A stretch of 25,289 nt of DNA from 1-14-0-10-45-29 sp041650255 (GCA_041650255.1 JBAZLL010000012.1:1-25289), one strand, 5' to 3'; shown: positions 14,401-22,424, counted from the stretch's first letter. The notes: generated by a model from the letters alone, not told the origin. Translations and numbers: made by a program.

Positions 14401-16032
14401 AAAATAAAAATTGAAATGGATGAAGGCGCAAACTCGTCAATTTCCGGATTGAAAATTTCCTCAACTTCTGCATCTATATCAAATGCGCAGGCAAGCAACG
14501 CATTTGGCGCATCCTGGTCCGCAACAATTTCTCCCTCTTCTCAAAACGGTGCCATTCTTCTTTTGGTGTCCTATTATGCAAACGATTCCTCCAACTGGCT
14601 TGAGCAAACACTTCTCTCTCTTGAGGCGAAAGCCCGCCTTTACAACGACTCGCAATCCCTGTCTCTTGTTTCACTTGCCCGCTCTGCAAAAGAGCAGGGA
14701 AACTACGACACCGCATATTCCTATATCTCCACTTTGGAACAGCGGCTCTCCTCCCAGTCCTCCGACTTTGGGCAGTCCAGAGAGCAATATGAAAAAAGCA
14801 AATCAGTTGCAAGCAATTCTCTTGCCCGCATATCAAACATCTCTCTTCTTTGCGAAGACCTAACTCTTCTTGGCGACATAAAAGAATGGCAATCAAATAT
14901 TGCAAGTGCAAAACAAAAAGCAAGCGCGCTTGAAGCAAAAGGCGATATTTTGGGCGCAAGCTCCACTCTTTCAAGCGCAATTTCCAAAACAAATTCTCAG
15001 ATGGAAAAGACCGCAAGTGCATATTATTCAAAGCTTTATGCAAATTCCACCCAACTCTCGGATGCAATACTTACTCTTGGGCTTGAGCCGAATATCTCGT
15101 TTGCATCCGATGAACATTTATCCTACGCAAAGCGCTCTTTGCAAACCTCGGCGCCTTTGGATGCAATTGAGCATATCATGCTTGCCCAAAACGGACTTTC
15201 CAACGCATCTGAATTGGCAATCTCAAGCATTCAATTCAAATTTGACGAACAGCAAAATCAAAAGAGCATTCTCTCATCAAAAATTTTAGCGCTCTCGGGC
15301 GAGCTTGGGGATTTTGCATCCGCAAACTCGGCTCTTGAGTCCTCAAAAACCGTTCTTGTAAGTCCGCCGCTACTAAAAAAAGATATTTCAACAATGCAAA
15401 CCGAGCTTGCAAAACCTTTCACAAAATGGCAAAACAGCCTTCCCGCAAAAGGGCTGGCTGAAAAATCCGCATTTCTTGCGCAAAGAAAAGTCGAGCTTGA
15501 TGACGCGCAAACCCTTTATGCATCTTACAATGGCAAGCTCATTTCTGCTCAGGCTTCATTGCAATCTGGTGCAAACAGCATGAGGCGAACTGCTTCTCTT
15601 TCCATTATATCTCTTAATTCAACTTCCTCTTCAAAAGAGCAGGTTGCGGCTTTGGAGCAAGACCTAAACAGCGTGGACTCTTTGATTGAGAACAACAATT
15701 ATGCGGACGCAATTTTATTGTCGGATTCAATCACAAAGCGCGCGGTAAAACTCATTCCAAGCACGCAAGCCGGCGCATTTCCAATTGAAATAATTGCAAT
15801 CACTGCCCTGATGCTTATCGCAATTGCTTATGTTCTATTTTTGAAAAAGCCGCCGGAGCAAAAACCACTTGAGCACAAAACTCTGGCAAAAGACGCAACG
15901 CATTCGCAAACTTCTTCAGGGCACAAAACTTTGGCAAAAGAAACTTTTCCCGCCAGTTCAACACTTTCAAAGGAGCAAGCGCCGAGCGCAAAAGAGCAAA
16001 CCCTGTCTTCACCACCCTCAAATGGTGCCTAA
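11446..16032 (+). CDS. Giant Ser-rich surface protein with C-terminal membrane anchor
   Basis: About 1,528 residues, family not recognised. A signal peptide (FSTPRKIFAISFLLLLLCSFLHA) opens it; roughly 800 mainly helical, Ser/Ala-rich residues follow, then a beta-rich stretch, then about 350 residues of helices typical of a stalk. One membrane span (IEIIAITALMLIAIAYVLFL) and a cytoplasmic tail of about 70 residues end it. N-glycosylation sequons are numerous (NAST, NSTF, NISF, NASE, NDSS). The frame is open from 11323, but that ATG overlaps the divergent HAD gene and lies before the TATA box. I prefer the TTG at 11446, which has GGTG six bases upstream, the same spacing as HMG-CoA synthase and thiolase in this window. 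It may be an S-layer or cell-contact protein; that is inference. Confidence 0.8.
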   Translation: MSGFSTPRKIFAISFLLLLLCSFLHAQEANQIIYENEQSLALAYHSSSRPANWSADSIFDLPLETDYVKFWQGDVWDSQYVVKEGHSIYLVIDLFFAQFMHSNNPLPNRLYLPTIHESLTSQQIGSWNSGSSIQYEISTLMPVSQYSKERGYLLNSVQSVSDAKLSFQKSSTLYDTLKSYSQKYSPFNALDFLANSPGLPVKYFESSVQTARDLHSYFSSEGPKDADSFVSRFYSPEQISKYTSIYVPSSSILAFFEDIITNAPDSLNYGKYWELTMAQSSDALSNGATAANSIFSRAQNNADILSKMGANHPSYYGAAREPYLKWKNFLAQVATYTDPKSEFVQPSDAASRYAFVYRTLAFRSKVSLSPSSLPIFDEFGANSSLAYNLLSSPASGSLISDAMEFDSSLSDALDAMNQELTTAKQTSESLKKEVGALKAYTTKQKPDLFASWDEFDISSQTIEASAAAGSIPDLYSSLSNLELDANSQYALASQIKTTDSDWAALKMVHYKNASTLFLSAKADATLLNESMYYKSAAACTLAEQNIQALRQKLSQPSQSSQAYSLAVASALQSFKSANSTFFASERSLYLGEQYDLCRKSISSSTAGLNVLSSPQALKENKDISASLALLQKYIKAGEKMNADVSAYSASYDEYYGLYQIGALDSDSLIREKISAIHFDLDSILFSQTDDYLNARKNAIAISQYSPQTLIDFDKTFSKYRDGSLWSLFALENYNSLDSPLQSTLNSQEKAASSALVKSICSNAVFIAENNFPPTFSQAYNIGGTWSSKNSMPISFQSGAQISCPFEYPFQIREITQKSQNLQSAYSANGQLRLSLGEVGASAPISFTFSSVQVAFDAKQDSCLLQISKSGAMQLSANYSLDSLFYSPLARLNIPWQSQYSSASATLQKGSGEKVNGTFSFDENAQSILQFEIAKISAGKSQASIQAYLNSPASVQKQNMQIAPSEKGGQLSVSYILNLSNLPKCSKIKIEMDEGANSSISGLKISSTSASISNAQASNAFGASWSATISPSSQNGAILLLVSYYANDSSNWLEQTLLSLEAKARLYNDSQSLSLVSLARSAKEQGNYDTAYSYISTLEQRLSSQSSDFGQSREQYEKSKSVASNSLARISNISLLCEDLTLLGDIKEWQSNIASAKQKASALEAKGDILGASSTLSSAISKTNSQMEKTASAYYSKLYANSTQLSDAILTLGLEPNISFASDEHLSYAKRSLQTSAPLDAIEHIMLAQNGLSNASELAISSIQFKFDEQQNQKSILSSKILALSGELGDFASANSALESSKTVLVSPPLLKKDISTMQTELAKPFTKWQNSLPAKGLAEKSAFLAQRKVELDDAQTLYASYNGKLISAQASLQSGANSMRRTASLSIISLNSTSSSKEQVAALEQDLNSVDSLIENNNYADAILLSDSITKRAVKLIPSTQAGAFPIEIIAITALMLIAIAYVLFLKKPPEQKPLEHKTLAKDATHSQTSSGHKTLAKETFPASSTLSKEQAPSAKEQTLSSPPSNGA
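15873..15940 (+). repeat. Two-copy 20-base direct repeat in the cytoplasmic tail
   Basis: The 20 bases at 15873-15892 and 15921-15940 differ at one position and start 48 bases apart. They encode the repeated HKTLAK in the tail of the surface protein, so the 16-codon unit looks like a recent in-frame duplication. Confidence 0.6.
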
Positions 16033-16120
16033 GCGTGCAAATGCCTATTTGGATGCAGGGCAAAAGCGCCTTTAACGTCTGAAATGTCATTCAGTCAAGT
16101 GTCGTATCCCATTACGTTTA

Positions 16121-16128
16121 TTTATAAA
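16121..16128 (+). promoter_or_regulatory. TATA box of the mevalonate operon
   Basis: TTTATAAA is centred 25-26 bases before the GTG at 16150, implying a leaderless transcript beginning at the regulator gene. No other promoter is evident before HMG-CoA synthase, so the four genes probably share this one. Confidence 0.55.
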
Positions 16129-16149
16129 CCTTCACCTCGATAAGATTTT

Positions 16150-16836
16150 GTGGAAAAACTAAAATATGAAATAGCCGGAGAGGTGGCGCTATCTCCCAAT
16201 CCCGGCTCCACCATGAAGAAATGGCGCGAAATATTTGCAATTACGCAGACCGAGCTTGCGGGCTATCTAAAGCTTTCTTGCTCCACCATCTCGGACTATG
16301 AGGGAAACCGAAGAAAGTCTCCGGGCACTCATATCATTTCTCGTTTTGTGGATGCGCTTTTTGAAATGGACAACGCCCGGGGGAATCCGATTCTTTCAAA
16401 GCTGTCCGTAGAGCTCGGGCAGGAATCAGACCAGTATTTTGAAACTCATGAATTTGCCACTTCCATCTCCGCGCTGGACTTTGCAAAACTCATAAATGCA
16501 AAAGTAGTGGTAAACGAAGAGCTTATGAAAGTGAAAAAAATTTATGGATACACTCTCATGGATTCGCTCAAGGTAATTTTAGACATGCCCTTCACTCAAT
16601 TCCACAAGCTTTATGGCACGATGTCCGAGCGCGCATTTTTATTCACGCGCGTATCCACAGGTCGCTCGCCGATGGTAGTGATTCGCGTCACTCCGATGAA
16701 GCCCTCGCTTGTGATATTGCATGGCATTGATGAAGTGGACAAACTCGCGCTAAAAATTGCCGAGAAAGAGCAAATCCCGGTTCTAATTACAAAAACAGAC
16801 CTGCCCAAAATCAGGGAGGCACTAAACAAACTATAG
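16150..16836 (+). CDS. XRE-type HTH transcriptional regulator of the HMG-CoA synthase operon
   Basis: A 228-residue predicted DNA-binding regulator. Residues 22-75 form a Cro/C1-type helix-turn-helix (MKKWREIF, ITQTELAGYLKLSCSTISDYEGNRRKSPG). The remaining 150 residues form a conserved archaeal C-terminal domain with FARE-like strands (KVVVNEELMKVKKIYGYTLMDS, RSPMVVIRVTPMKPSLVILHG). This combination is commonly encoded beside HMG-CoA synthase in archaea, which suggests it senses a mevalonate-pathway signal, though no ligand is known to me. Translation starts at GTG with a TATA box 26 bases before it. Its stop codon overlaps the ribosome binding site of HMG-CoA synthase, so the two are translationally close. 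Confidence 0.85.
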   Translation: MEKLKYEIAGEVALSPNPGSTMKKWREIFAITQTELAGYLKLSCSTISDYEGNRRKSPGTHIISRFVDALFEMDNARGNPILSKLSVELGQESDQYFETHEFATSISALDFAKLINAKVVVNEELMKVKKIYGYTLMDSLKVILDMPFTQFHKLYGTMSERAFLFTRVSTGRSPMVVIRVTPMKPSLVILHGIDEVDKLALKIAEKEQIPVLITKTDLPKIREALNKL

Positions 16837-16845
16837 GTGATTTTT

Positions 16846-17904
16846 ATGACAATTGCTTCTGGAATAGTCGGATATGGTGCATACATTCCCCGCTTCAGGA
16901 TAAAACCTGACGATATCGCCCATGTTTGGGGCGAGGAAGCCGCCCGCATAAAAAGCGGGCTCGGACTTGAGGAAAAATCAGTTCCCGATTTGGACGAGGA
17001 TGCGGCAACAATGTCTGTTGAAGCTTCAAAAAATGCAATTTTAATGGCAGGAATAGAGCCGGAGCGAATCGGCGGAGTATTTGTTGGAAGCGAGTCCCAT
17101 CCTTACGCTGTAAAACCAACTGCAACAATATTGGCTGAAGCAGTTGGCGCAACTCCCGAACTCATGGCCGCCGATTTGGAATTCGCGTGCAAGGCAGGAA
17201 CTGCCGCAATGCAAATCGGAATGGGGCTTGTCTCCTCCAACATGGCCGAATATGTTTTGGCAGTCGGCTCCGACACCTCGCAAGGAAGGCCGGGCGATGC
17301 TCTTGAATACAGTGCAGGCGCGGGCGCGGCGGCAATGCTCATCGGAAGGCAAAAAGACAAATTTTTGGTAAAGCTTGAAGGCACTTACTCATTTACGACA
17401 GACACTCCGGACTTTTGGCGCCGCCAGCACGCGGACTTTCCATCTCACGGCGGTCGCTTTACCGGCGCACCTGCATACTTTAGACATGTAATGGGTGCAA
17501 CGCAGGGCATATTTGAAAAATACGGGCATACTGCCGCCGACTTTGACTATTTTGTTTTCCACCAACCAAATGGAAAATTCCCGCTTGAAGCCGCGAAGAA
17601 ACTCGGCATTGATCCCAAAAAAGTTTTGCCCGGACTCATGACTCCAAGAATCGGAAACACTTATTCAGCCGCATCCATGATTGGTCTGTGCGCAGTGCTT
17701 GACGCTGCAAAGCCGGGGCAAAAAATATTGCTCACATCGTTTGGTTCCGGTGCAGGCTCGGACTCATTTATCATGGAAGCAACAGACCTCTTGCCACTCG
17801 CAAGAAAGAAAATCGCTCACCAGCTTTCATGGTATGTGAATAGAAAAACATATCTTGATTATGGCTTGTATGTGAAGCATCGCAGAAAATTAAAATCTCA
17901 GTAA
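16846..17904 (+). CDS. Hydroxymethylglutaryl-CoA synthase
   Basis: Condenses acetoacetyl-CoA with acetyl-CoA to HMG-CoA, the second step of the mevalonate pathway that makes archaeal isoprenoid lipids. The 352 residues match the archaeal type. The Glu-Cys-His triad is visible: Glu83 in VGSESHPYAVKP, Cys115 in EFACKAGTA and His239 in FVFHQPNGKFP. Other family signatures include YFRHVMGATQGI and a C-terminal GSGAGSDSFI. The ATG at 16846 follows GGTG with a 6-base spacer, overlapping the stop of the regulator gene. In the known methanogen complex this enzyme and thiolase are held together by the DUF35 protein, which passes acetoacetyl-CoA directly; the same three genes follow each other here. 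Confidence 0.95.
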   Translation: MTIASGIVGYGAYIPRFRIKPDDIAHVWGEEAARIKSGLGLEEKSVPDLDEDAATMSVEASKNAILMAGIEPERIGGVFVGSESHPYAVKPTATILAEAVGATPELMAADLEFACKAGTAAMQIGMGLVSSNMAEYVLAVGSDTSQGRPGDALEYSAGAGAAAMLIGRQKDKFLVKLEGTYSFTTDTPDFWRRQHADFPSHGGRFTGAPAYFRHVMGATQGIFEKYGHTAADFDYFVFHQPNGKFPLEAAKKLGIDPKKVLPGLMTPRIGNTYSAASMIGLCAVLDAAKPGQKILLTSFGSGAGSDSFIMEATDLLPLARKKIAHQLSWYVNRKTYLDYGLYVKHRRKLKSQ

Positions 17905-17922
17905 ATAAATTTGGTGATTATT

Positions 17923-19083
17923 ATGCGTAAAGTTGCAATCGTTGGAGTAGGAATGTCCAAATTCGGCGAAGATTGGGGCCGTGGATTTCGTGATTTGATA
18001 ATCGATGCCGGAAGGCGCGCATTGGAAGATTCAAATTTGCAGGGCGCCGAAATAGATGCAATGTATTGCGGCACGATGGCTCCGGGTCCATTAATCGGGC
18101 AGGAACATGCCGGCGCACTCTTAGTTGATTGGATGGGTTTAAACCCGATTCCCTCAACCCGAGTGGAAGCCGCTTGCGCATCCGGAGGAGTTGCATTGCG
18201 CCAGGGATTTTTGGCAATTGCATCCGGTTTTCATGATTGCGTAGTAGTTGGTGGTGTGGAAAAAATGACTGATGTTCCCGGTCCCGATGTCGTATCTGCA
18301 CTCGGAGGCGCGGGCGATCAGGAATGGGAGCTTTTCCCCGGCGCAACTTTTCCGGCGATTTATGCCCTCATGGCAAGACGGCACATGAAAGACTATGGTA
18401 CAACCCGAGAGCAGATGGCGTCAGTGTCTGTGAAAAATCACAAGAACGCGGCACACAATAAATACGCCCAATTTCAAAAAGAAATCACTCTTGAAACAGT
18501 TCTAAACTCAAAGATGGTTGCAAGCCCGTTAACAGTATTTGATTGTTCGCCCGTAACCGATGGCGCGGCGGCACTGGTTCTCATGCCTCTTGAAAAGGCA
18601 AAAAAGCATTGCGAACAGCCGATAGAAATCCTCGCATCCACTCAGGCATCCGACACTCTTGCACTGCACAATCGAAAATCGCTTACAGAATTAAATGCAA
18701 CAAAGGTCGCATCCAAAAAAGCGTTTGAAGTTGCGGGCATCAAGCCAAAAGATATTGATGTTGCAGAAGTGCATGACTGCTTTAGCATAGCCGAAATTCT
18801 TGCAATTGAGGACATCGGATTTTTCAAAAAAGGCGAGGGCGGCAAAGCGACCGAAGACGGGCTCACACAAATCGGCTCGCAAATTCCAATAAACACCTCC
18901 GGCGGACTAAAAGGATGTGGCCATCCGGTAGGTGCAACAGGAATAAAGCAGGCTGTTGAAATTTCATGGCAGCTTCGTGGGCAGGCAAACGGCAGGCAGG
19001 TAAAGGACGCGCAAATAGGATTGACTCACAATGTTGGCGGCTCGGGTGCAACCTGTGTTACGCACATACTAAAAAAAGCGTGA
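17923..19083 (+). CDS. Acetyl-CoA C-acetyltransferase (archaeal thiolase)
   Basis: Joins two acetyl-CoA to acetoacetyl-CoA, the first mevalonate-pathway step; the unfavourable equilibrium is pulled by the adjacent HMG-CoA synthase. The 386 residues are of the archaeal/SCP-x-like thiolase type. Catalytic residues: nucleophile Cys85 in EAACASGGVAL, the HDCFSIAE His, and the Cys and His of GCGHPVGATG near the C-terminus, followed by the GGSGATCVTHIL ending. The ATG at 17923 has GGTG six bases upstream; 18 bases separate it from the HMG-CoA synthase stop. Confidence 0.95.
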   Translation: MRKVAIVGVGMSKFGEDWGRGFRDLIIDAGRRALEDSNLQGAEIDAMYCGTMAPGPLIGQEHAGALLVDWMGLNPIPSTRVEAACASGGVALRQGFLAIASGFHDCVVVGGVEKMTDVPGPDVVSALGGAGDQEWELFPGATFPAIYALMARRHMKDYGTTREQMASVSVKNHKNAAHNKYAQFQKEITLETVLNSKMVASPLTVFDCSPVTDGAAALVLMPLEKAKKHCEQPIEILASTQASDTLALHNRKSLTELNATKVASKKAFEVAGIKPKDIDVAEVHDCFSIAEILAIEDIGFFKKGEGGKATEDGLTQIGSQIPINTSGGLKGCGHPVGATGIKQAVEISWQLRGQANGRQVKDAQIGLTHNVGGSGATCVTHILKKA

Positions 19084-19119
19084 GGCAAATGCCTGCGCAA
19101 AAAATCAAATGGTGATTTT

Positions 19120-19518
19120 ATGTCAAACATAGCAATTACTTGGAGAAGAATACCTGAAAGATATGGGCTTGTAGGCTCCGAATGCGGCACTTGCAAAGAA
19201 AAGTTTTTCCCGATGCGCAAGCTTTGCCCAACTTGCAGAAGAAAAGGAAAAATGGAAAAATTGCAGTTTTGCGGGCAAGGGGAAATCTTCAGCTTCAGCG
19301 AAGTAAATTCGGCTCCGGGCGGTCTTGAGAACACGACTCCTTACATATTGGCAATAATCAAGCTCAAAGAGGGTCCGATGCTTACTGCGCAAGTTGTTGA
19401 GGCATGTGAAGCAGACACCAAAATCGGAGACAAGGTGGAAATGATTTTCAGAAACATCCGCCGCGATGACCCAGAAGGTTTGCTTCATTACGGGTACAAA
19501 TTCAGAAAAATAGCCTAA
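19120..19518 (+). CDS. DUF35 OB-fold zinc-ribbon protein bridging thiolase and HMG-CoA synthase
   Basis: A 132-residue scaffold protein. Cys22, Cys25, Cys36 and Cys39 form the rubredoxin-like zinc ribbon (CGTCKEKFFP...CPTC); residues from about 50 form the OB-fold (GEIFSFSEV, YILAIIKLKEGPMLTAQVV, GDKVEMIFRNI). In the methanogen thiolase/HMG-CoA synthase complex the DUF35 subunit holds the two enzymes and contributes a shared CoA-binding site, and it is co-encoded with both here. The ATG has GGTG at 19111-19114. It is the last gene of the operon, followed by a T-rich terminator. Confidence 0.9.
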   Translation: MSNIAITWRRIPERYGLVGSECGTCKEKFFPMRKLCPTCRRKGKMEKLQFCGQGEIFSFSEVNSAPGGLENTTPYILAIIKLKEGPMLTAQVVEACEADTKIGDKVEMIFRNIRRDDPEGLLHYGYKFRKIA

Positions 19519-19523
19519 GCTGT

Positions 19524-19560
19524 TCTATTTTATTTTCCATTTTCAACTTCTTCAATTTTT
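19524..19560 (+). terminator. T-rich terminator of the mevalonate operon
   Basis: The 42 bases after the DUF35 stop are strongly T-rich, with several runs of three to five T and a final run of seven. This is typical of archaeal termination and sits exactly between the convergent operons. Confidence 0.5.
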
Positions 19561-20367
19561 TTACCATGCGTAAATTATGGAGTTTATGGTCATAAATGAC
19601 GGCTCGCTTTTTTCATCTTTCCCATAAAATGCGCTTGATGGTCCTCCGTCAAGTGACATTGCGGTTTTTGCTCCAAGTGTTATCATCACATGTGCCAATT
19701 CGGCATAAGTCATTTCTTCTTTTGAAACGAACAAAATCGCGGCTCCATCTCCTCTCACTCCTATCGCGGAACGCAGGAGAGGAATTTGTGCGCTTTTTCT
19801 CTGTCCAAATTCTTCTGGTGTGGCAATTCCGTCTTTTGCAAGAAGCGGGCCGGCTTCAATTGCAAACTTTATTCCGGCGTATTCCACCGGGGAATAATTG
19901 CCATAAAAATTATTTGAAGTGGTTATATTGCAAAACCCGTTTTCTTTTACAAAAAATACATTATACCATTTGCTTTCTTTTTCCGCCTTCTGCGCGTATT
20001 CCGCACGCCCCTCGTCGGTTCCATTCGCTATATCCTGGGACGGCAGAGACTGCAGTTTTGAATCAGAAATCAAAAGCCCGGTCGGAAAATATCCCTTGTC
20101 GTTAATGTCAAAAAATCCGCCGTTCATCGCAACTTTTGGCTTGTTCTTTTCTACGAAATCCTTCATGCTGATGCCTTCATCCGAGAAAAACAGCTTAAGC
20201 TTCATTGGGTCTATTGTCGCATAGTCATATTTTTCCTCAGAGTGAATAATAGTGGGAACAAATTTTCCCGGGGTTTTTTGTTCACTCTCGGGCTTCTCTA
20301 TTTTCCATGTCTGTACTCCAGTTTCCTTTCTCCTGCGTTCTTCAGTTTGAACTTTTGTCCCGAGCAT
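19561..20367 (-). CDS. Phosphodiester glycosidase (NAGPA) family protein, intact motifs
   Basis: 268 residues matching the NAGPA/DUF2233 fold, whose founding member removes N-acetylglucosamine from a mannose 6-phosphodiester and whose bacterial relatives occur in spore or exopolysaccharide proteins. Diagnostic motifs are in order: MNGGFFD at 81-87, IEAGPLL at 170-176, LRSAIGVRGDG at 198-208 and SLDGGPSSAFYG at 238-249. The first 38 residues are charged and probably disordered; there is no signal peptide or membrane span, so its site of action is unclear unless it leaves the cell by an unrecognised route or binds the membrane-anchored partner. GGTG precedes the ATG, and only 11 bases separate it from the upstream gene, so the two are one operon. 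The substrate is unknown. Confidence 0.8.
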   Translation of the reverse strand: MLGTKVQTEERRRKETGVQTWKIEKPESEQKTPGKFVPTIIHSEEKYDYATIDPMKLKLFFSDEGISMKDFVEKNKPKVAMNGGFFDINDKGYFPTGLLISDSKLQSLPSQDIANGTDEGRAEYAQKAEKESKWYNVFFVKENGFCNITTSNNFYGNYSPVEYAGIKFAIEAGPLLAKDGIATPEEFGQRKSAQIPLLRSAIGVRGDGAAILFVSKEEMTYAELAHVMITLGAKTAMSLDGGPSSAFYGKDEKSEPSFMTINSIIYAW

Positions 20368-20378
20368 ACCCCCACCTC

Positions 20379-22424
20379 TTATTCTTCAAACGCAGATTCA
20401 TCCGCCATTTTCCTGATAGATACCCCTACTCTCCATCCAATCGGCACCAATCTTCCAGAAACATTATTGCTTGTTCCATCCTTCATGTTCGCCTTTATCT
20501 GCGCCATATCGCTTCCGTCCATCTGAATGGCATTTGTAAGCCCCATTTGTTTTATAGTGTCAATAAAATCATTTCTGGACGCATTCTTCACAATTGCCAT
20601 TACTACCTCTCCATTTTGCATTGTTCCTACTGCCATTCTGTCTGTTTTATGGTCATATGTGCTTGTTTCTCTTATGGCCACGTCTTTTCCTTCAATTATA
20701 ATCGCGCCGCCTTCCATCCAGTTTTTCCAACCGACTGCGGGCTTGTTTTTTGGAACGTCCTCCGACTTGACTGCCCCTGCGGTTCCATCGTTCTTTATGT
20801 AAAAAATGCCCGTCCAATCATAAGTCGCACCTGCATCCTTTAGTGCGAAGTGCCTGAAATCATCTCTATTCCCCAACGCCTCTTTTCTCGATGCCCAGAT
20901 TTCAACCCCATCAACTCCGACCCCACCAATCGGCACGAGCTGGCTGTTAATATTCAGGCAATATGTTCCGGAAGCAACAATCGCGCTCTGTTGTGCGTCC
21001 GTCGGATGTTTCAAATTCCATTTATTCTCATCAAGTGGGTATCTGTTGATATTGTATCCCCAGCCGTATGCATGATTTCTTGTTATTCCAAATTTATTCT
21101 CCTTTTTTGGTTTGACATTGGGCGTAGAGCCCGGCGGGCAAATTACACTTATCATCTGTGGTTCCTTTACTATAGCAATTTCTACTGTCTGCCCCATTAC
21201 TCTGATTTTTGAATAGCTTGCATTGTCATCCACGGTTTTTCCTTTCATCGCGTCAAAATACCATTTCGGATTCGCCCTGCCAAGTTTCGGGCTTGCGCCT
21301 GCTTTTTTAGACGCAGTCAGATTCATGTGAACTATATATTCTTCACCCAAATATTTCACTGCGGACTTGTCCTTTGTGTCTTCGGGCAATTTTATGTATC
21401 CGTTTCCATTAGGCTCGGGCACCAGTATCATGTTCTTTTCCAGCAAAGCGCCCTCAACATATTTTTCTGCAACTATTTTTTTGGTTTCAAAACCAATGTC
21501 TGAAAATATTTTGCGCGCATTTTGCCTGTGCGCCTGCGCATCAAATGCAGGTACCTCTTCTGTCTTTTTTCCAGCCCACCCTGCATATGTAAAGTCTGCC
21601 TGCATCGCCGGCGCTTCAAATATGTCCAATGCATAATCAGTCATATTCGGCATTTTAAAATCAGAATTCTCCTGCGAAATATGTGCAATTCCTTCAATCG
21701 GCACGATAAAGCTTTCACCAAAAACTTCCTTCACATTTTGCTCCTTCTCCCCGACTGGCACGATAAAACTCTCGCTAATAACCTCTTTCGCGCTCGGTCT
21801 TGTGGGAACGTTCTCAACAATATTTTTCGCAATTTTTGGCTCCGCCTTAATTTCTTTGGGTATAATCTGCTCGCCTATTATCGGAGCTGCGACAATATTA
21901 TCCGCAATCACTTTGTCTTGCGCTCTTTGCGCTTCCCGCACCGCCTTCTCTGCCGCCTCATCCGCCGCTTTTTGAGTGTTTTGGGCAAACTCTGAAACTC
22001 CGCCTACAAAACTGGTGTATACCGCACCCATCAAAAACGCAGTCGCAAAAATTGGCGCAACCGTTTGCGCATTGTTTTTTTCTATATTAAGAATTTCCTG
22101 CTCCTGCAATCCAATATCTCCGACATTTAGCCGATTATTTCTTATCACTTCCTGTGTTCCGTGTTCGCTAAGGGATTTTGCATCCAACCCGCTTCCCACC
22201 ATCTTGTTCGTAACAACCGGCGTTCCAATAATTTTAGCCTCACCCTGTGTTTTCCCCTCTTGTGCAATGTTAATCTTTGGAATCGGAGGCGGCTGGCTCG
22301 GCTCTCTTGTAGTTTGCACATTTGTTGCGGCAAGTTCTGCCGCCTTTTGGGCGTTTCTTTTGTTTTGCCTCTCTTTCTCCAACTCCTCTTGGAGTTTATT
22401 TGCAAATCCCACCTGAAATAGCAT
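20379..22424 (-). CDS. Membrane-anchored protein with degenerate NAGPA-like C-terminal domain
   Basis: 681 residues. The N-terminal 120 are Lys/Gln/Pro-rich and likely cytoplasmic; a single span lies at about 121-143 (TVAPIFATAFLMGAVYTSFVGG), then an Ala/Glu-rich helix, a spacer with two copies of a 12-residue motif, and a C-terminal domain from about residue 420. The last part follows the NAGPA pattern: DRMAVG at 595-600 (compare RSAIGV), GEVVMAIV, MGLTNAIQMDGSDMA near 632-640 where active relatives have LDGGxSS, and an earlier ASGTYC where NGGFF is expected. It therefore looks like a paralogue of the neighbouring gene with altered key residues, perhaps a binding or regulatory partner. A TATA box 25-26 bases before the ATG indicates leaderless transcription. 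Confidence 0.75.
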   Translation of the reverse strand: MLFQVGFANKLQEELEKERQNKRNAQKAAELAATNVQTTREPSQPPPIPKINIAQEGKTQGEAKIIGTPVVTNKMVGSGLDAKSLSEHGTQEVIRNNRLNVGDIGLQEQEILNIEKNNAQTVAPIFATAFLMGAVYTSFVGGVSEFAQNTQKAADEAAEKAVREAQRAQDKVIADNIVAAPIIGEQIIPKEIKAEPKIAKNIVENVPTRPSAKEVISESFIVPVGEKEQNVKEVFGESFIVPIEGIAHISQENSDFKMPNMTDYALDIFEAPAMQADFTYAGWAGKKTEEVPAFDAQAHRQNARKIFSDIGFETKKIVAEKYVEGALLEKNMILVPEPNGNGYIKLPEDTKDKSAVKYLGEEYIVHMNLTASKKAGASPKLGRANPKWYFDAMKGKTVDDNASYSKIRVMGQTVEIAIVKEPQMISVICPPGSTPNVKPKKENKFGITRNHAYGWGYNINRYPLDENKWNLKHPTDAQQSAIVASGTYCLNINSQLVPIGGVGVDGVEIWASRKEALGNRDDFRHFALKDAGATYDWTGIFYIKNDGTAGAVKSEDVPKNKPAVGWKNWMEGGAIIIEGKDVAIRETSTYDHKTDRMAVGTMQNGEVVMAIVKNASRNDFIDTIKQMGLTNAIQMDGSDMAQIKANMKDGTSNNVSGRLVPIGWRVGVSIRKMADESAFEE
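21696..21788 (-). repeat. Two-copy coding repeat (ESFIVP motif)
   Basis: Residues 213-224 (KEVISESFIVPV) and 232-243 (KEVFGESFIVPI) of the 681-residue protein share 9 of 12 residues with a 19-residue period. The copies lie in the spacer between membrane span and C-terminal domain. Confidence 0.55.

Noticed and set aside
14474..15067. A 197-codon minus-strand frame inside the surface protein gene.
   Set aside because: Antisense to a continuous frame of more than 1,500 codons; composition (Arg/Leu/Cys/His-rich) is typical of a shadow frame.
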